Assembly (NCBI RefSeq): GCF_013166595.1
Contig: NZ_JABKKG010000014.1
Span: 1 to 56,200, forward strand
DNA length: 56,200 nucleotides
Reading direction: 5' to 3'
Source: Palleniella intestinalis
GTDB lineage: Bacteria; Bacteroidota; Bacteroidia; Bacteroidales; Bacteroidaceae
The translations under genes were made by a program, and so were the position numbers. The notes beneath the pieces were generated by a model that was not told the DNA's origin, did no database searches, and worked only from the letters and a program-made list of their open reading frames with translations. This document shows positions 15,426 through 25,286 of this stretch, piece by piece. The number at the start of each line of letters is the position of its first letter. The first letter of the stretch is position 1.

Positions 15426-18032
15426 ATGAAAAAGAAACAAACACTTGTCGTTGCCCTGATAGCGCTGGGACAGTTTGCCATGGCACAGAAGCCATACGCG
15501 ACTGATTCCATCGAGTCTGCGGTGGACGAGGAAGCACAGTTTACTTTCACAGAGGCACAGCTTGGAGAGGATGACGACATGTCGCAGAGTGTCACAATCC
15601 TCAACTCCAATTCCAACACTTATGCCTCAGAAGTGGGTTACGCTTTCTCTCCCGTACGCTTCCGCTACCGCGCCTTCAACCAGAAGTACAATGACATTTA
15701 TGTCAACGGCATGCAGCTGAACGACATGGAGAGCGGACAGTTCCGCTATTCTCTCGTCGGAGGTCTCAACAACCAGACACGCAGTGTGGAATTCGCCTTG
15801 CCTTTCGAGGACAACCAGTTCTCGCTGACTGCAATGGGCGGCTCAAACAACTATAATTTCCGTGCCGGCTCCATGCCTGTCGGTCATCGTGTGAGCATAG
15901 CCGGGGCAAACCGCAACTATACTGCACGTGCCATGTACACTTACAACAGTGGCTTCAACAACAACGGTTGGGCATTCTCCGGCTCACTGACTTACCGCTG
16001 GGCAAACACCAAGACGGCTTATGTCAAGGGCACATTCTATAACTCGCTGAGCTATTTCTTCGGCGTCGAGAAACTGCTCGGCACCAAGCACAGCCTCTCT
16101 TTCGCAACATGGGGCAACCCGACTGAGCGCGCCAGCCAGGCCGGATGTACCGATGAGAGCTACTGGCTTGCAAACTCAAATTTCTATAACCCTTATTGGG
16201 GATATCAGAACGGCAAGATTCGCAACTCCCGCGTTGTCAATGACTTTGCTCCGTCAGGACTATTCACATGGGATTTCAAAATCAACGACAACGCCAAGCT
16301 CACTACTACGTTTGGCGGAAGATACTCCATGTACAAGAGCACAAAGCTCAACTACAACAACTCCGATAACCCTCAGCCAGACTATTGGAAGCGACTCCCG
16401 TCAGCATTCTATGATGTTTGGAATCCTGACAACTCACGCAACGGAGTGCAGGGAAGCATCTTCGCGCCGGAATTCGGCCACGATGTGCCGGTCAACTGGT
16501 ACACTGCTTACCAGTCTCTCGCTTACTCAGAAGCTAACAGGCAGGTCAACTGGGACCGTCTCTATGCTTCCAACAAGGGTGCTAATGCAGCAGGGACAGA
16601 TGCCATGTACTTTGTTCAGGCAAAGCGCATTGACGCTCTTAACCTCCAACTCAACTCTGTGCTGAACATCGACATCGACCCTAAGCGTCATTTCACAGCA
16701 GGCATAGGACTCGGTGCAAACCACGGACGCCACTATCAGACTATGGAGGACTTGCTCGGTGCAGCAACTTACCACAACATCAACACTTATGCCCTGAGTT
16801 CTTATGGCATCAACTCACCAAAGGTGCAGTATGACCTCAACAACCCTAACGCCATTGTACGTGAGGGCGATACCTTCGCATACGACTATTATATCAATGT
16901 GCGCAAGGCAAACGCATGGACAGCCTACACTGCCAACCATGGCCGTGCACACCTGTTCTTCGGAGGAAGAATCGGCTACACCGACATGCAGCGCGACGGA
17001 AAGATGCGCAACGGTATGGCAGAGAACAATTCCTATGGCAAGTCTGGCATAGCACGCTTCCTTGAAAGCTCTATCAAAGCGGCTGTCTCATTCAATCTTG
17101 GCAAGGGACACGCCCTCTCTCTCGGCGGCAGTGTCGAGTCACGTGCACCACAGGCTTCCACAGCTTTCGCTGCTCCGGAGGTCAACAACGACTTTGTCAC
17201 AAACCTGAAGAATGAGATGGTGACCAATGCAGAGCTCTCTTACCAAATGTCAACATCATGGCTGGCTCTCAACGCTTCGGCATACTATACATTCATCACC
17301 AACGGAACAGAGTGGCAGAACTACTACTTTGACGATGAGAACTCATTCACCTACGTTTCCATGACAGGCATCCATAAGGCAGCCTACGGTGCTGAACTCG
17401 GTGCAAGAGTGAAACTCACATCGTTCCTCGACTTCGAGGCTCTCGGCACAATCAGTGATGCAAAGTATCTCAACAATGCCAACGTGCGTTACATGAAGTC
17501 AACAGGCGGAACATACGAGGAGACACTTGTCTACAGCAAGGACATGCGCGAAAGCGGCACTCCGCTCACAGCTACATCACTCGGACTGAGCTTCCACATG
17601 AACGGCTGGTACATAGACCTCGCTGCAAAATGGTACGACCGCATCTATCTCTCATGGTCAATTCCACTTCGTTACGAGACAAGTTTGAAGAAAATGGACC
17701 TCATTAACACCGGTGTAGACGAGAACGGAAACATCATTACCAACGTTGATGTGCCGGAGCAGTCACGCGGAAGAGGCGGATGGATGGTCGACGGCTCTAT
17801 CGGCAAGAACATCTACCTCAAGAAAGGAAGCCTCTCTTTCAACCTCTCTCTGACAAACATCCTCAACAATGTGAGAATATGCACAGGTGGTTATGAGCAG
17901 GCACGCATGGATTATACAACGGGCAACGATGGAGCTTTAAGCGGTTTCCGTATCTACAGCTTCTACAAAAACCCAAAGAAGTTCTACGCTTACGGCACAA
18001 ACGGAATGTTCAATGTCACATATAAATTCTAA
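15426..18032 (+). CDS. TonB-dependent outer-membrane receptor (nuclease-linked)
   Basis: An 868-residue outer-membrane protein with a signal peptide ending FAMAQ. There is no N-terminal carboxypeptidase-like domain. An acidic linker (residues ~30-55) precedes a divergent plug-like region (about 55-150, with NDIYVNGMQLNDMESG) and a long beta-barrel rich in alternating aromatic strands, ending in NVTYKF with the terminal aromatic needed for barrel assembly. TonB-dependent receptors import large ligands across the outer membrane using proton-motive force. A similar receptor next to DUF5689 lipoproteins and EEP-family nucleases recurs in Bacteroidetes genomes, which supports nucleic-acid fragments or their phosphate as ligand; this is inference. 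It heads a three-gene operon and is followed after 20 bases by the DUF5689 gene. Confidence 0.85.
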   Translation: MKKKQTLVVALIALGQFAMAQKPYATDSIESAVDEEAQFTFTEAQLGEDDDMSQSVTILNSNSNTYASEVGYAFSPVRFRYRAFNQKYNDIYVNGMQLNDMESGQFRYSLVGGLNNQTRSVEFALPFEDNQFSLTAMGGSNNYNFRAGSMPVGHRVSIAGANRNYTARAMYTYNSGFNNNGWAFSGSLTYRWANTKTAYVKGTFYNSLSYFFGVEKLLGTKHSLSFATWGNPTERASQAGCTDESYWLANSNFYNPYWGYQNGKIRNSRVVNDFAPSGLFTWDFKINDNAKLTTTFGGRYSMYKSTKLNYNNSDNPQPDYWKRLPSAFYDVWNPDNSRNGVQGSIFAPEFGHDVPVNWYTAYQSLAYSEANRQVNWDRLYASNKGANAAGTDAMYFVQAKRIDALNLQLNSVLNIDIDPKRHFTAGIGLGANHGRHYQTMEDLLGAATYHNINTYALSSYGINSPKVQYDLNNPNAIVREGDTFAYDYYINVRKANAWTAYTANHGRAHLFFGGRIGYTDMQRDGKMRNGMAENNSYGKSGIARFLESSIKAAVSFNLGKGHALSLGGSVESRAPQASTAFAAPEVNNDFVTNLKNEMVTNAELSYQMSTSWLALNASAYYTFITNGTEWQNYYFDDENSFTYVSMTGIHKAAYGAELGARVKLTSFLDFEALGTISDAKYLNNANVRYMKSTGGTYEETLVYSKDMRESGTPLTATSLGLSFHMNGWYIDLAAKWYDRIYLSWSIPLRYETSLKKMDLINTGVDENGNIITNVDVPEQSRGRGGWMVDGSIGKNIYLKKGSLSFNLSLTNILNNVRICTGGYEQARMDYTTGNDGALSGFRIYSFYKNPKKFYAYGTNGMFNVTYKF

Positions 18033-18052
18033 ATTATAAGGAGGACTAAACA

Positions 18053-18940
18053 ATGAAAAAGAAACTATTAGCGTTAACCGCCTTTGCGACAGCACTCCTT
18101 ACCACCTCATGCCAAGATGGCGGATATGGCGATATGGACCACGTTTCGGCAATCACAGCCTATGGAAATCCGAACATTACCGAAAGAAACGTTGTCAAAC
18201 TGCAAGATGTTGAAGCTCTCTATGCGGAGTTCAAGGAGTCTTCCTATCGCGGATGCAAGGATGTTGACCAGGACATTCAGCTGAAATTGCGTGTCACAGC
18301 CAACGACATTGGCGGCAACATCTATAACTATATCGCATGCGAGGATGTGACAAGCGGTGACGGCAAGTCCGTACTCATCTACATCTATTCCGGCGGACTG
18401 TTCTCCTATCTGCCAATCGGCCAGGAGATTCTCGTTGACCTGAAAGGATTGGCTGTAGGCACAAACGGCAACCAGCAGGCAATAAGCACACCGTACATGA
18501 CCAGCAGCGGCAACACATATCCTAAGAACATGCCTTACTGGGTATGGCAGCAGCACTTCAAAATCGTGGGCTTCAACCCTGACGCTGTCAGACCACAGGA
18601 GTTCACTGTTGCAGAGTTCAAGAACGCTGTCTCACAGAACATCGGCAAACTTGCCGGACGTGTGGTGACAATCAAAGACGCTGAGATTGCCGAAGCTGAC
18701 GGCACAAAGACATGGGCTTCAAAGGCTGACCTTGCAGACACCAACGATTTCAGTGTGGAACGCGCCATCGTAGGACTGCCGAAGACCTCCATCTTCATCA
18801 ACACATCTACAAGCGCAAAGTTCTCCAACGAAATCATGCCGAAAGGCAAAGTTGACATCACTGCCCTCGTGGTGCGCTACGGAAGCAAATGCCAGCTCAC
18901 TCTCCGCACAGCAAACGATGTGAAACCGGCTGCCAACTGA
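18053..18940 (+). CDS. DUF5689 lipoprotein, probable surface partner of the receptor
   Basis: A 295-residue lipoprotein: the signal peptide ends LLTTSC and the mature protein starts CQDGGYGDMDH, with acidic residues near the cysteine as in Bacteroidetes surface-export signals. The DUF5689 domain (about residues 40-170) is recognisable from VTANDIGGNIYNYIACED, then a short LIYIYSGG strand and LPIGQEILVDLKGLAVG. This domain is an OB-like small beta-barrel seen in front of nucleases and in receptor-linked lipoproteins. The second half (about 185-290, GRVVTIKDAEI to the C terminus) looks like another OB-type fold. The gene lies between a TonB receptor and an OB-fold lipoprotein, where polysaccharide loci would carry SusD, so a ligand-capture role is inferred. 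Confidence 0.8.
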   Translation: MKKKLLALTAFATALLTTSCQDGGYGDMDHVSAITAYGNPNITERNVVKLQDVEALYAEFKESSYRGCKDVDQDIQLKLRVTANDIGGNIYNYIACEDVTSGDGKSVLIYIYSGGLFSYLPIGQEILVDLKGLAVGTNGNQQAISTPYMTSSGNTYPKNMPYWVWQQHFKIVGFNPDAVRPQEFTVAEFKNAVSQNIGKLAGRVVTIKDAEIAEADGTKTWASKADLADTNDFSVERAIVGLPKTSIFINTSTSAKFSNEIMPKGKVDITALVVRYGSKCQLTLRTANDVKPAAN

Positions 18941-18988
18941 TAATCACAAACAACAAAAGAACATTATACAATTAAAACATACAACACT

Positions 18989-20335
18989 ATGAAAAAGATT
19001 CTTTATACCATAATAGCTCTCGCCATGTCAGCTTTCGCTCTCCAGAGTTGTGAGGATGTGCCGGAACCATACGACATTCCGGGTCAGGAGACAGGTGGTG
19101 GCACGGATATTCCTACAGTGGAGCCTGCCGGTGACGGTACTGAGGCTAATCCATATAACGTTACAGGTGCACTGCAGTACACAAAAGCTCTTCCTGCTGA
19201 TGTCAATTCCGAGAATGAAATATATATCAAAGGTAAGATAACAAGCATTGTGGAAATCAACACAAGCAGCTTTGGCAATGCAACATTCTATCTTGCTGAT
19301 GAAGGAGACGACAAGAATACATTCTATGTGTTCCGTTGCTATGATTTGGGTAACAAGAAGTTCACTTCCGAATATCTTCAGGTTGGTGATGAAGTTGTTG
19401 TCAAAGGTCTTGTGGTGAATTTTAAAGGCAATACACCGGAGACAGTAACCAACAAGGCTTATCTCTATTCCGTGAACGGCAACACAGGAGGTGGAGACAA
19501 ACCATCCACAGGTGAGGCTAAGGGTGACGGCACATTGGAAAATCCTTATAACAGTGTCGCTGCAACTGAACTCGCAGCAGAGCTTGCAGACAATGCAACA
19601 AGCGAAGATGTCTACATAAAGGGTAAAGTTGTTTCTATCAAAGAGCAGTTTGGAAAAGAGTTTGGTAACGCAACATTCTATATCTCTGATGAAGGTACGG
19701 CTACAGACCAGTTCTACATTTACCGTGCACTCTATCTTGGAAACCAAAAATATACAGAAGGTATCCTGCTTAAAGAAGGCGATGAGGTTGTTGTATATGG
19801 TAAAGTGATGAAGTATGTAAGTGAGTATGGTACAACATTGGAAACTGCGCAGGGAAAAGCATATGTTTACTCTATTAACGGAAAGACAACAAGTGATGCC
19901 GGCGAAACTCCTGTTGAACCGGAAGTCAAAGGCTTCGATTTCTCTAAGCAGGGTTATACAAATGCTGAGAATGTTGACGGAAAAGCCATCAAATATGATG
20001 AGAACACCACTATGACGTTTGCAAAAGCAGATGGTGGAACACCTCCGGCATACTACAACACAGGTAGTGCGATGCGTATGTATGGCAGCAACACTCTGAC
20101 TATCAACTCTACAAAGACAATCAAGAATATAACTATTACTTTTGCAACAGGTACAGATACCAGCAATCGTCCTTATTATGCAACAGCGGACAACAGTGCG
20201 TTCAATCCGGCAACTGTTGCTTTTGACAACAATATATCAACATGGACAGTTGGTGGAAACACTGCAACTCTGACATATACAACCAAAGGCGGACATTTCC
20301 GCGTAAAGACAATCAGTGTGGAATACGCAGAATAA
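18989..20335 (+). CDS. Lipoprotein with two OB-fold domains and a C-terminal beta-sandwich
   Basis: A 448-residue lipoprotein (signal ends ALQSC; mature start CEDVPEP, acidic). Two copies of an OB-fold module occupy about residues 45-170 and 178-300. Each starts GDGTxENPYN, contains EIYIKGKITSI or DVYIKGKVVSI, then FGNATFYLADEG or FGNATFYISDEG, and ends in GDEVVVxG plus KAYLYSxNG. The last ~140 residues form a beta-sandwich (FDFSKQGYT onward) like those in many secreted Prevotella proteins. OB folds of this type bind single-stranded nucleic acids or oligosaccharides. As last gene of the receptor operon and neighbour of an exported nuclease, surface nucleic-acid binding is the favoured guess. 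It is followed by a terminator. Confidence 0.78.
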   Translation: MKKILYTIIALAMSAFALQSCEDVPEPYDIPGQETGGGTDIPTVEPAGDGTEANPYNVTGALQYTKALPADVNSENEIYIKGKITSIVEINTSSFGNATFYLADEGDDKNTFYVFRCYDLGNKKFTSEYLQVGDEVVVKGLVVNFKGNTPETVTNKAYLYSVNGNTGGGDKPSTGEAKGDGTLENPYNSVAATELAAELADNATSEDVYIKGKVVSIKEQFGKEFGNATFYISDEGTATDQFYIYRALYLGNQKYTEGILLKEGDEVVVYGKVMKYVSEYGTTLETAQGKAYVYSINGKTTSDAGETPVEPEVKGFDFSKQGYTNAENVDGKAIKYDENTTMTFAKADGGTPPAYYNTGSAMRMYGSNTLTINSTKTIKNITITFATGTDTSNRPYYATADNSAFNPATVAFDNNISTWTVGGNTATLTYTTKGGHFRVKTISVEYAE

Positions 20336-20362
20336 ACATTATCTGATATAACCTTAGTAACA

Positions 20363-20392
20363 ATGGTGGCATGGCTTGCGCTGTGCCACCAT
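20363..20392 (+). terminator. Terminator of the receptor / DUF5689 / OB-fold operon
   Basis: ATGGTGGCA at 20363-20371 pairs with TGCCACCAT at 20384-20392 and is followed by GTTTTGTTTTAT. Confidence 0.82.
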
Positions 20393-20524
20393 GTTTTGTT
20401 TTATATGTTCTGGTGTTATGTCGTTGTTGTTGAGCTATATCCCTTTATTTTAGAAAATTAACAGAAACAAAACAATTATTTGTTAAATGTTTATTGTTAA
20501 TTTTACGTATTAAGAAAAAACAAG

Positions 20525-20532
20525 TAATTTTG
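20525..20532 (+). promoter_or_regulatory. -7 element of the RND efflux operon
   Basis: TAATTTTG fits the Bacteroidetes -7 consensus. The start codon is about 175 bases downstream, leaving a long untranslated leader in which no strong hairpin or obvious operator was recognised. Confidence 0.55.
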
Positions 20533-20706
20533 CACAATTAAAAAACTCAAAAACAATTTTCAGTACCATTATTCGCAAGAGTAATGCCTGTTGGGTTGTG
20601 CTATACATTATATTATATGCAGTGAGTTTCTTCAATATCGTATGTGGCAATAATTCAGCAATATACAAAGATAAAATTATAAAAAAGAACAAAGATTTTA
20701 GTAGGT

Positions 20707-21909
20707 ATGAAAATGAACAAGATTGTAATGCTTGCAGCTGCGGCTGCGATGTTGGTGTCTTGCGGTAGCAAAAGTGGTGGCGGCAAGCCCAACTTTGGCG
20801 ACAATGAGTACGCGGTAAGGACACTGAAGGGACAGAGTGCTGATTTGCAAACCTCTTATCCTGCGACCATCAAGGGTGTGCAGGATGTGGAGATACGTCC
20901 GAAAATTGCCGGCTTCATCACAAAGATTTGTGTGCAGGAAGGTCAGCAGGTGAAAGCAGGACAGCTGCTTTTCGTGATTGACAATGTCACTTATGAGGCA
21001 GCCAAGAATCAGGCGAAGGCAGCTGTCAACTCGGCAAAAGCACAGCTTGCCACTGCGAAGCTCACTTACGAGAACAGCAAGAAGCTCCATGCAAACAACG
21101 TCATCGGCGACTATGAGCTTTCATCAGCGCGCAACTCTTACGAGACTGCCATGGCTGCTGTGGCTCAGGCTGAGGCAAACTATACAGCGGCAAAGCAGAA
21201 CCTTGACTTCTGCTACGTGACAAGTCCGGCAACCGGTGTCATTGGCGAGTTGCCTTACAAGGTGGGAGCGTTGGTAAGCTCTTCCATTCAGCAACCGCTT
21301 ACAACAGTTTCCGACATACGCACAATGCAGATTTATTTCTCCATGACAGAGAAAGACATCATGGCACTCACAAGAAAGGACGGCGGCATAGCAAGTGCCA
21401 TAAAGGATTTCCCTTCCGTGAAGCTGCAGCTTGCCGACGGTTCATTGTTCAACCATGAAGGCAAAATCACGGCAGTCAGCGGCGTAATTGACGCAACAAA
21501 GGGTACAGTACAGATGCGTGCCGATTTCCCTAATCCGGAGGCTCTTCTGAAGAGTGGCGGCTCAGGTTCGGTTATTATCCCTAATCCTACTCAGAATGCC
21601 ATTGTCATTCCACAGGACGCTGTTATGCAGGTGCAGGACAAGTTCTTTGTCTATGTTGTCGGCAAGGACAATAAGGTGAAATACACTCCTGTAACAATCA
21701 ACCCGGAGAACGACGGCAAGAACTATATCATCCAGAGCGGTCTGAAGCAAGGCGAGACCATTGTTGTCTACGGTGTCAGCACACTTAGCGACGGCATGGA
21801 AATCAAGCAGCTCACAGAGGCACAGTATGCCAAGAAACTGGAAGATGCCGAGAAACTCGGTGAGGCTCAGGGAGACCTCGAGGAGTTCAAGAAGGCTATG
21901 GGAAAATAA
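20707..21909 (+). CDS. RND efflux periplasmic adaptor (membrane fusion) lipoprotein
   Basis: A 400-residue AcrA/MexA-type adaptor. The signal peptide ends AMLVSC; the mature N terminus (CGSKSGGGK) lacks acidic residues, consistent with staying in the periplasm. The lipoyl half-motif near residues 65-90 (IAGFITKICVQEGQQVKAGQLLF), an alpha-hairpin (about 95-155), the second lipoyl half (YVTSPATGVIGELP) and the beta-barrel plus membrane-proximal domains (about 200-360) are all in order. It bridges the inner-membrane pump encoded next to the outer-membrane channel encoded third. It heads the four-gene operon and is followed by a 115-base spacer containing degenerate 9-bp repeats. Confidence 0.93.
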   Translation: MKMNKIVMLAAAAAMLVSCGSKSGGGKPNFGDNEYAVRTLKGQSADLQTSYPATIKGVQDVEIRPKIAGFITKICVQEGQQVKAGQLLFVIDNVTYEAAKNQAKAAVNSAKAQLATAKLTYENSKKLHANNVIGDYELSSARNSYETAMAAVAQAEANYTAAKQNLDFCYVTSPATGVIGELPYKVGALVSSSIQQPLTTVSDIRTMQIYFSMTEKDIMALTRKDGGIASAIKDFPSVKLQLADGSLFNHEGKITAVSGVIDATKGTVQMRADFPNPEALLKSGGSGSVIIPNPTQNAIVIPQDAVMQVQDKFFVYVVGKDNKVKYTPVTINPENDGKNYIIQSGLKQGETIVVYGVSTLSDGMEIKQLTEAQYAKKLEDAEKLGEAQGDLEEFKKAMGK

Positions 21910-21921
21910 CAAAGCAATCTG

Positions 21922-22015
21922 AGGTTTTGTCAGTGTTGACAGGCTTGACAGACAGTGTTAACAGTCTGACAATATTCGCAATATTGACAATACCGACAGT
22001 ATTGACAAGAAAATA
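21922..22015 (+). repeat. Degenerate 9-bp TTGACA-type repeats between adaptor and pump genes
   Basis: The spacer contains about eight imperfect units related to TATTGACAA / GTTGACAGG at 9- to 11-base steps. On the minus strand they read as a CQYC-like periodic peptide, which is not a gene. Related TTTGTCAGGTTGGCAA-type segments occur at 36790-36809 and 41370-41420. Confidence 0.6.
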
Positions 22016-22023
22016 AGACAAAC

Positions 22024-25000
22024 ATGAAATTAGACAGATTTATTGAACGCCCGGTGCTGTCTACGGTGATTTCCATCCTGATAGTCATCCTGGGTTTCAT
22101 AGGACTGGTGTCATTGCCTATTGAGCAATATCCTGACATCGCTCCTCCTACAATCATGGTGCGCGCATCCTATAGCGGTGCGAACGCCGAGACAGTGCTC
22201 AACTCCGTAATTGCTCCACTTGAGGAGCAAATCAACGGTGTGGAGGGCATGACCTACATGACATCTGCCGCCACCAACGACGGTTCGGCATCAATCACTG
22301 TGTATTTCCAGCAGGGAGCTGACGCCGACATGGCACAGGTCAATGTCCAGAACCGTGTGTCACAGGCTTCCGCCCTGCTTCCTGCCGAGGTTACCCGTGC
22401 CGGTGTGCAGGTCATGAAGCGACAGAGCAGTAATGTCATCATCTTTGCCCTGACCGGTGACTCTGCAAGGTATGACAACCAGTTCATCGGCAACTATGCC
22501 GACATCAACATCATCCCTGCCATCAAGCGTGTGAAGGGTGTCGGTGAGTGTCAGGCAATGGGTTTGCAGTCATACACCATGCGCCTGTGGCTTGACCCGA
22601 TAAAGATGAAGAGCCACAACCTTATGCCAAGCGACATCACCGGTGTTCTTGCACAGCAGAACATCGAGGCGGCGCCGGGCAGGTTTGGCGAGCAGACCGA
22701 CAACCAGTATGAGTACACTATCCGCTACAAAGGTCGTCTGAGAACTCCCGAGGAATTCCAGGACATGATTATCACCAGCGACACCAATGGTCAGACTGTC
22801 CGCGTCAAAGATGTGGCAAGAGTCGAGCTCGGCGGTCTGTACTATTCATTCAAGCAGAGTGTGGACGGAGAGCCGTCAATCATGATGATGGTGACACAGA
22901 CAGCGGGAAGTAACGCGACACAGATTATCAAGGACGTGAAGGAAGTGCTTGCAGATGCTGAGAAATCCCTGCCTCCGGGCATGGAGATAAAGGTCATGCA
23001 GGATGTCTCCGAGTTCCTTAACGCTTCTATCGATGAGCTTATCAAGACCCTCTTTGAGGCATTTGTTCTTGTGTTCATCGTGGTTTACATCTTCCTGCAG
23101 GACTTCCGTTCTACACTCATTCCGCTTATTGCGGTTCCGGTGTCATTGGTCGGAACATTCTTCTTCCTCTATGCCTTTGGCTTCTCGCTCAACCTCCTCA
23201 CTCTTGCAGCCCTTGTGCTTGCCATTGCGATTGTGGTCGATGACGCCATTGTGGTGGTGGAGGCCGTCCACGCCAAGCTGGACTTGGGATACAAGAGTAC
23301 GCTCACGGCTTCAAAGGATGCCATGAGCGAGATTGCAGGAGCCATCATCTCCATCACTCTCGTTATGGCTGCGGTGTTCGTGCCGGTATCGTTCCTTGGT
23401 GGCACGAGTGGTACTTTCTACCGTGAGTTTGGTGTGACTATGGCCATCTCTATCATCATCTCCGCGCTCAACGCCTTGACCCTGTCCCCTGCACTTTGTG
23501 CCGTGCTGCTTAAGCCGCACAACGAGGACGGTTCGGAGCGCAAGATGTCAATGATTGACCGCTTCCACGTTTCGTTCAACGCTGCATACGGAAAGATTCA
23601 GGCAAAATACCAGAATGGAGTGCGTCGCATAGTCGAGCGTCCGCTGATAGCAATCGCATCAGTCATTGTCGGCATTGTCGCTATGGCATTGCTCATGATG
23701 AACACACGTACAGGTCTTGTGCCGGACGAAGATACAGGTACACTCTTCGTTACCGTAGCCACACCTCCGGGAACATCATTGGAGAAGACCAATGGTGTCA
23801 TGGACCAGGTGGACAAGATGCTGAAGTCCAATCCGGGTATCCAGAGTACACTGCGTATCGCCGGTTACAGCTTCATCGGTGGTCAGGGTTCCAACCAGGG
23901 AACATTCATTGTCAAGCTGAAGACCTTCGAGGAGCGTAACGGTGCGGAAGGTCCGCTGAAGTATATCGGTGTACACAACCTTGGCTCATCAATGATTCTT
24001 GGCATGATTTACAAGCAGACAGCTGCCATAAAGGGTGCACAGATTCTTGCTTTCCAGCCACCTATGATTCAGGGATTCTCAGCAACAAACGGTCTGACAT
24101 TCTCCATGCAGGACCGTACCGGCGGCGATGTCAACAAATTCTTTGACATAACACAGAAGTTCCTCGGCGAACTCAACAAGCGTCCGGAGGTTGCCAGTGC
24201 CATGACACAGTACAACTCAAAATATCCTCAGTACATGATGGATGTTGACGTTGCAAAATGTAAGCAGAGTGGCATTGACCCATCTGTTGTGCTGTCAACA
24301 ATGCAGGGATATTTCGGCGGTCTCTATGCATCTAACTTCAACAGCTACGGTAAGCTCTATCGTGTGATGATCCAGGCTTCACCGGAGTTCCGTGGAGATC
24401 TGAAGAGCCTTGACAATATATATGTACGCACAGGCAACGGTACAATGAGCCCTATCGGCACTTACGTCAACCTTACAAAGATGTATGCGCCACAGGAGAT
24501 TGACCGTTTCAACCTCTTCACCTCTATCAATGTCAACGCCTCAACAGCGGAAGGCTACTCCACAGGTGACGTAATCAAGGCGATGGAAGAAGTGGCAGCG
24601 GAAAATCTGCCGGAAGGCTACTCTTACGAGTTCTCCGGTCTGACACGTTCCGAGCAGGAGTCCAGCAACTCCACAGCCATCATCTTCGTGCTCTGTCTCA
24701 CCTTCGTGTACCTCATCCTTTCAGCACAGTACGAGAGCTACATCCTGCCTCTGTCTGTAATCCTCTCCATTCCGTTCGGTCTGGCAGGAGCGTTCCTCTT
24801 CACCAACCTCTTCGGAAAGCAGAATGACATCTACATGCAGATTGCGCTCATCATGCTTATCGGTCTGTTGGCAAAGAACGCCATCCTTATCGTGGAGTTC
24901 GCCCTTGAACGCCGTCGTACAGGTATGGCTATCTCATGGTCGGCAGTGCTTGGCGCCGCAGCCCGTCTGCGCCCGATTCTCATGACCTCACTCGCCATGA

Positions 25001-25281
25001 TTATCGGTCTGTTGCCACTCCTTGTGCCAATGGGTGCAGGCTACAACGGCAACATGACTCTTGGTGCAGCAGCCATCGGCGGTATGCTCATCGGTATGCT
25101 TTGCCAGATTATGGTCGTTCCTGCCCTGTTCTATATCTTCCAGGCATTGCAGGAGAAGATAAAGCCGATAGAGTTCGATGACAACAATGCCAATGTCGAC
25201 TCGGAGTTGCGTCAGTACACAAACCCTTATGCTGCCGCCGAGCTTCAGAAGCAGTTTGACAAAAACGTAAATAAAGAATAG
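22024..25281 (+). CDS. RND-family multidrug efflux transporter (AcrB/HAE1 type)
   Basis: A 1085-residue inner-membrane pump of full family length. It starts with the standard FIERPVLSTVISILIVILG first helix and has a large periplasmic porter domain, then helices 2-6 including the proton-relay VVDDAIVVVEA (paired aspartates). A second periplasmic half follows and a final helix block containing FALERRRTGM and AARLRPILMTSLAMI. It expels hydrophobic compounds by proton antiport through the tripartite complex with the adaptor and outer-membrane channel on either side. The aspartates and overall length look intact, so it should be functional. Substrate range cannot be read from the sequence. The stop codon nearly overlaps the next gene. 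Confidence 0.95.
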   Translation: MKLDRFIERPVLSTVISILIVILGFIGLVSLPIEQYPDIAPPTIMVRASYSGANAETVLNSVIAPLEEQINGVEGMTYMTSAATNDGSASITVYFQQGADADMAQVNVQNRVSQASALLPAEVTRAGVQVMKRQSSNVIIFALTGDSARYDNQFIGNYADINIIPAIKRVKGVGECQAMGLQSYTMRLWLDPIKMKSHNLMPSDITGVLAQQNIEAAPGRFGEQTDNQYEYTIRYKGRLRTPEEFQDMIITSDTNGQTVRVKDVARVELGGLYYSFKQSVDGEPSIMMMVTQTAGSNATQIIKDVKEVLADAEKSLPPGMEIKVMQDVSEFLNASIDELIKTLFEAFVLVFIVVYIFLQDFRSTLIPLIAVPVSLVGTFFFLYAFGFSLNLLTLAALVLAIAIVVDDAIVVVEAVHAKLDLGYKSTLTASKDAMSEIAGAIISITLVMAAVFVPVSFLGGTSGTFYREFGVTMAISIIISALNALTLSPALCAVLLKPHNEDGSERKMSMIDRFHVSFNAAYGKIQAKYQNGVRRIVERPLIAIASVIVGIVAMALLMMNTRTGLVPDEDTGTLFVTVATPPGTSLEKTNGVMDQVDKMLKSNPGIQSTLRIAGYSFIGGQGSNQGTFIVKLKTFEERNGAEGPLKYIGVHNLGSSMILGMIYKQTAAIKGAQILAFQPPMIQGFSATNGLTFSMQDRTGGDVNKFFDITQKFLGELNKRPEVASAMTQYNSKYPQYMMDVDVAKCKQSGIDPSVVLSTMQGYFGGLYASNFNSYGKLYRVMIQASPEFRGDLKSLDNIYVRTGNGTMSPIGTYVNLTKMYAPQEIDRFNLFTSINVNASTAEGYSTGDVIKAMEEVAAENLPEGYSYEFSGLTRSEQESSNSTAIIFVLCLTFVYLILSAQYESYILPLSVILSIPFGLAGAFLFTNLFGKQNDIYMQIALIMLIGLLAKNAILIVEFALERRRTGMAISWSAVLGAAARLRPILMTSLAMIIGLLPLLVPMGAGYNGNMTLGAAAIGGMLIGMLCQIMVVPALFYIFQALQEKIKPIEFDDNNANVDSELRQYTNPYAAAELQKQFDKNVNKE

Positions 25282-25286
25282 TGACA

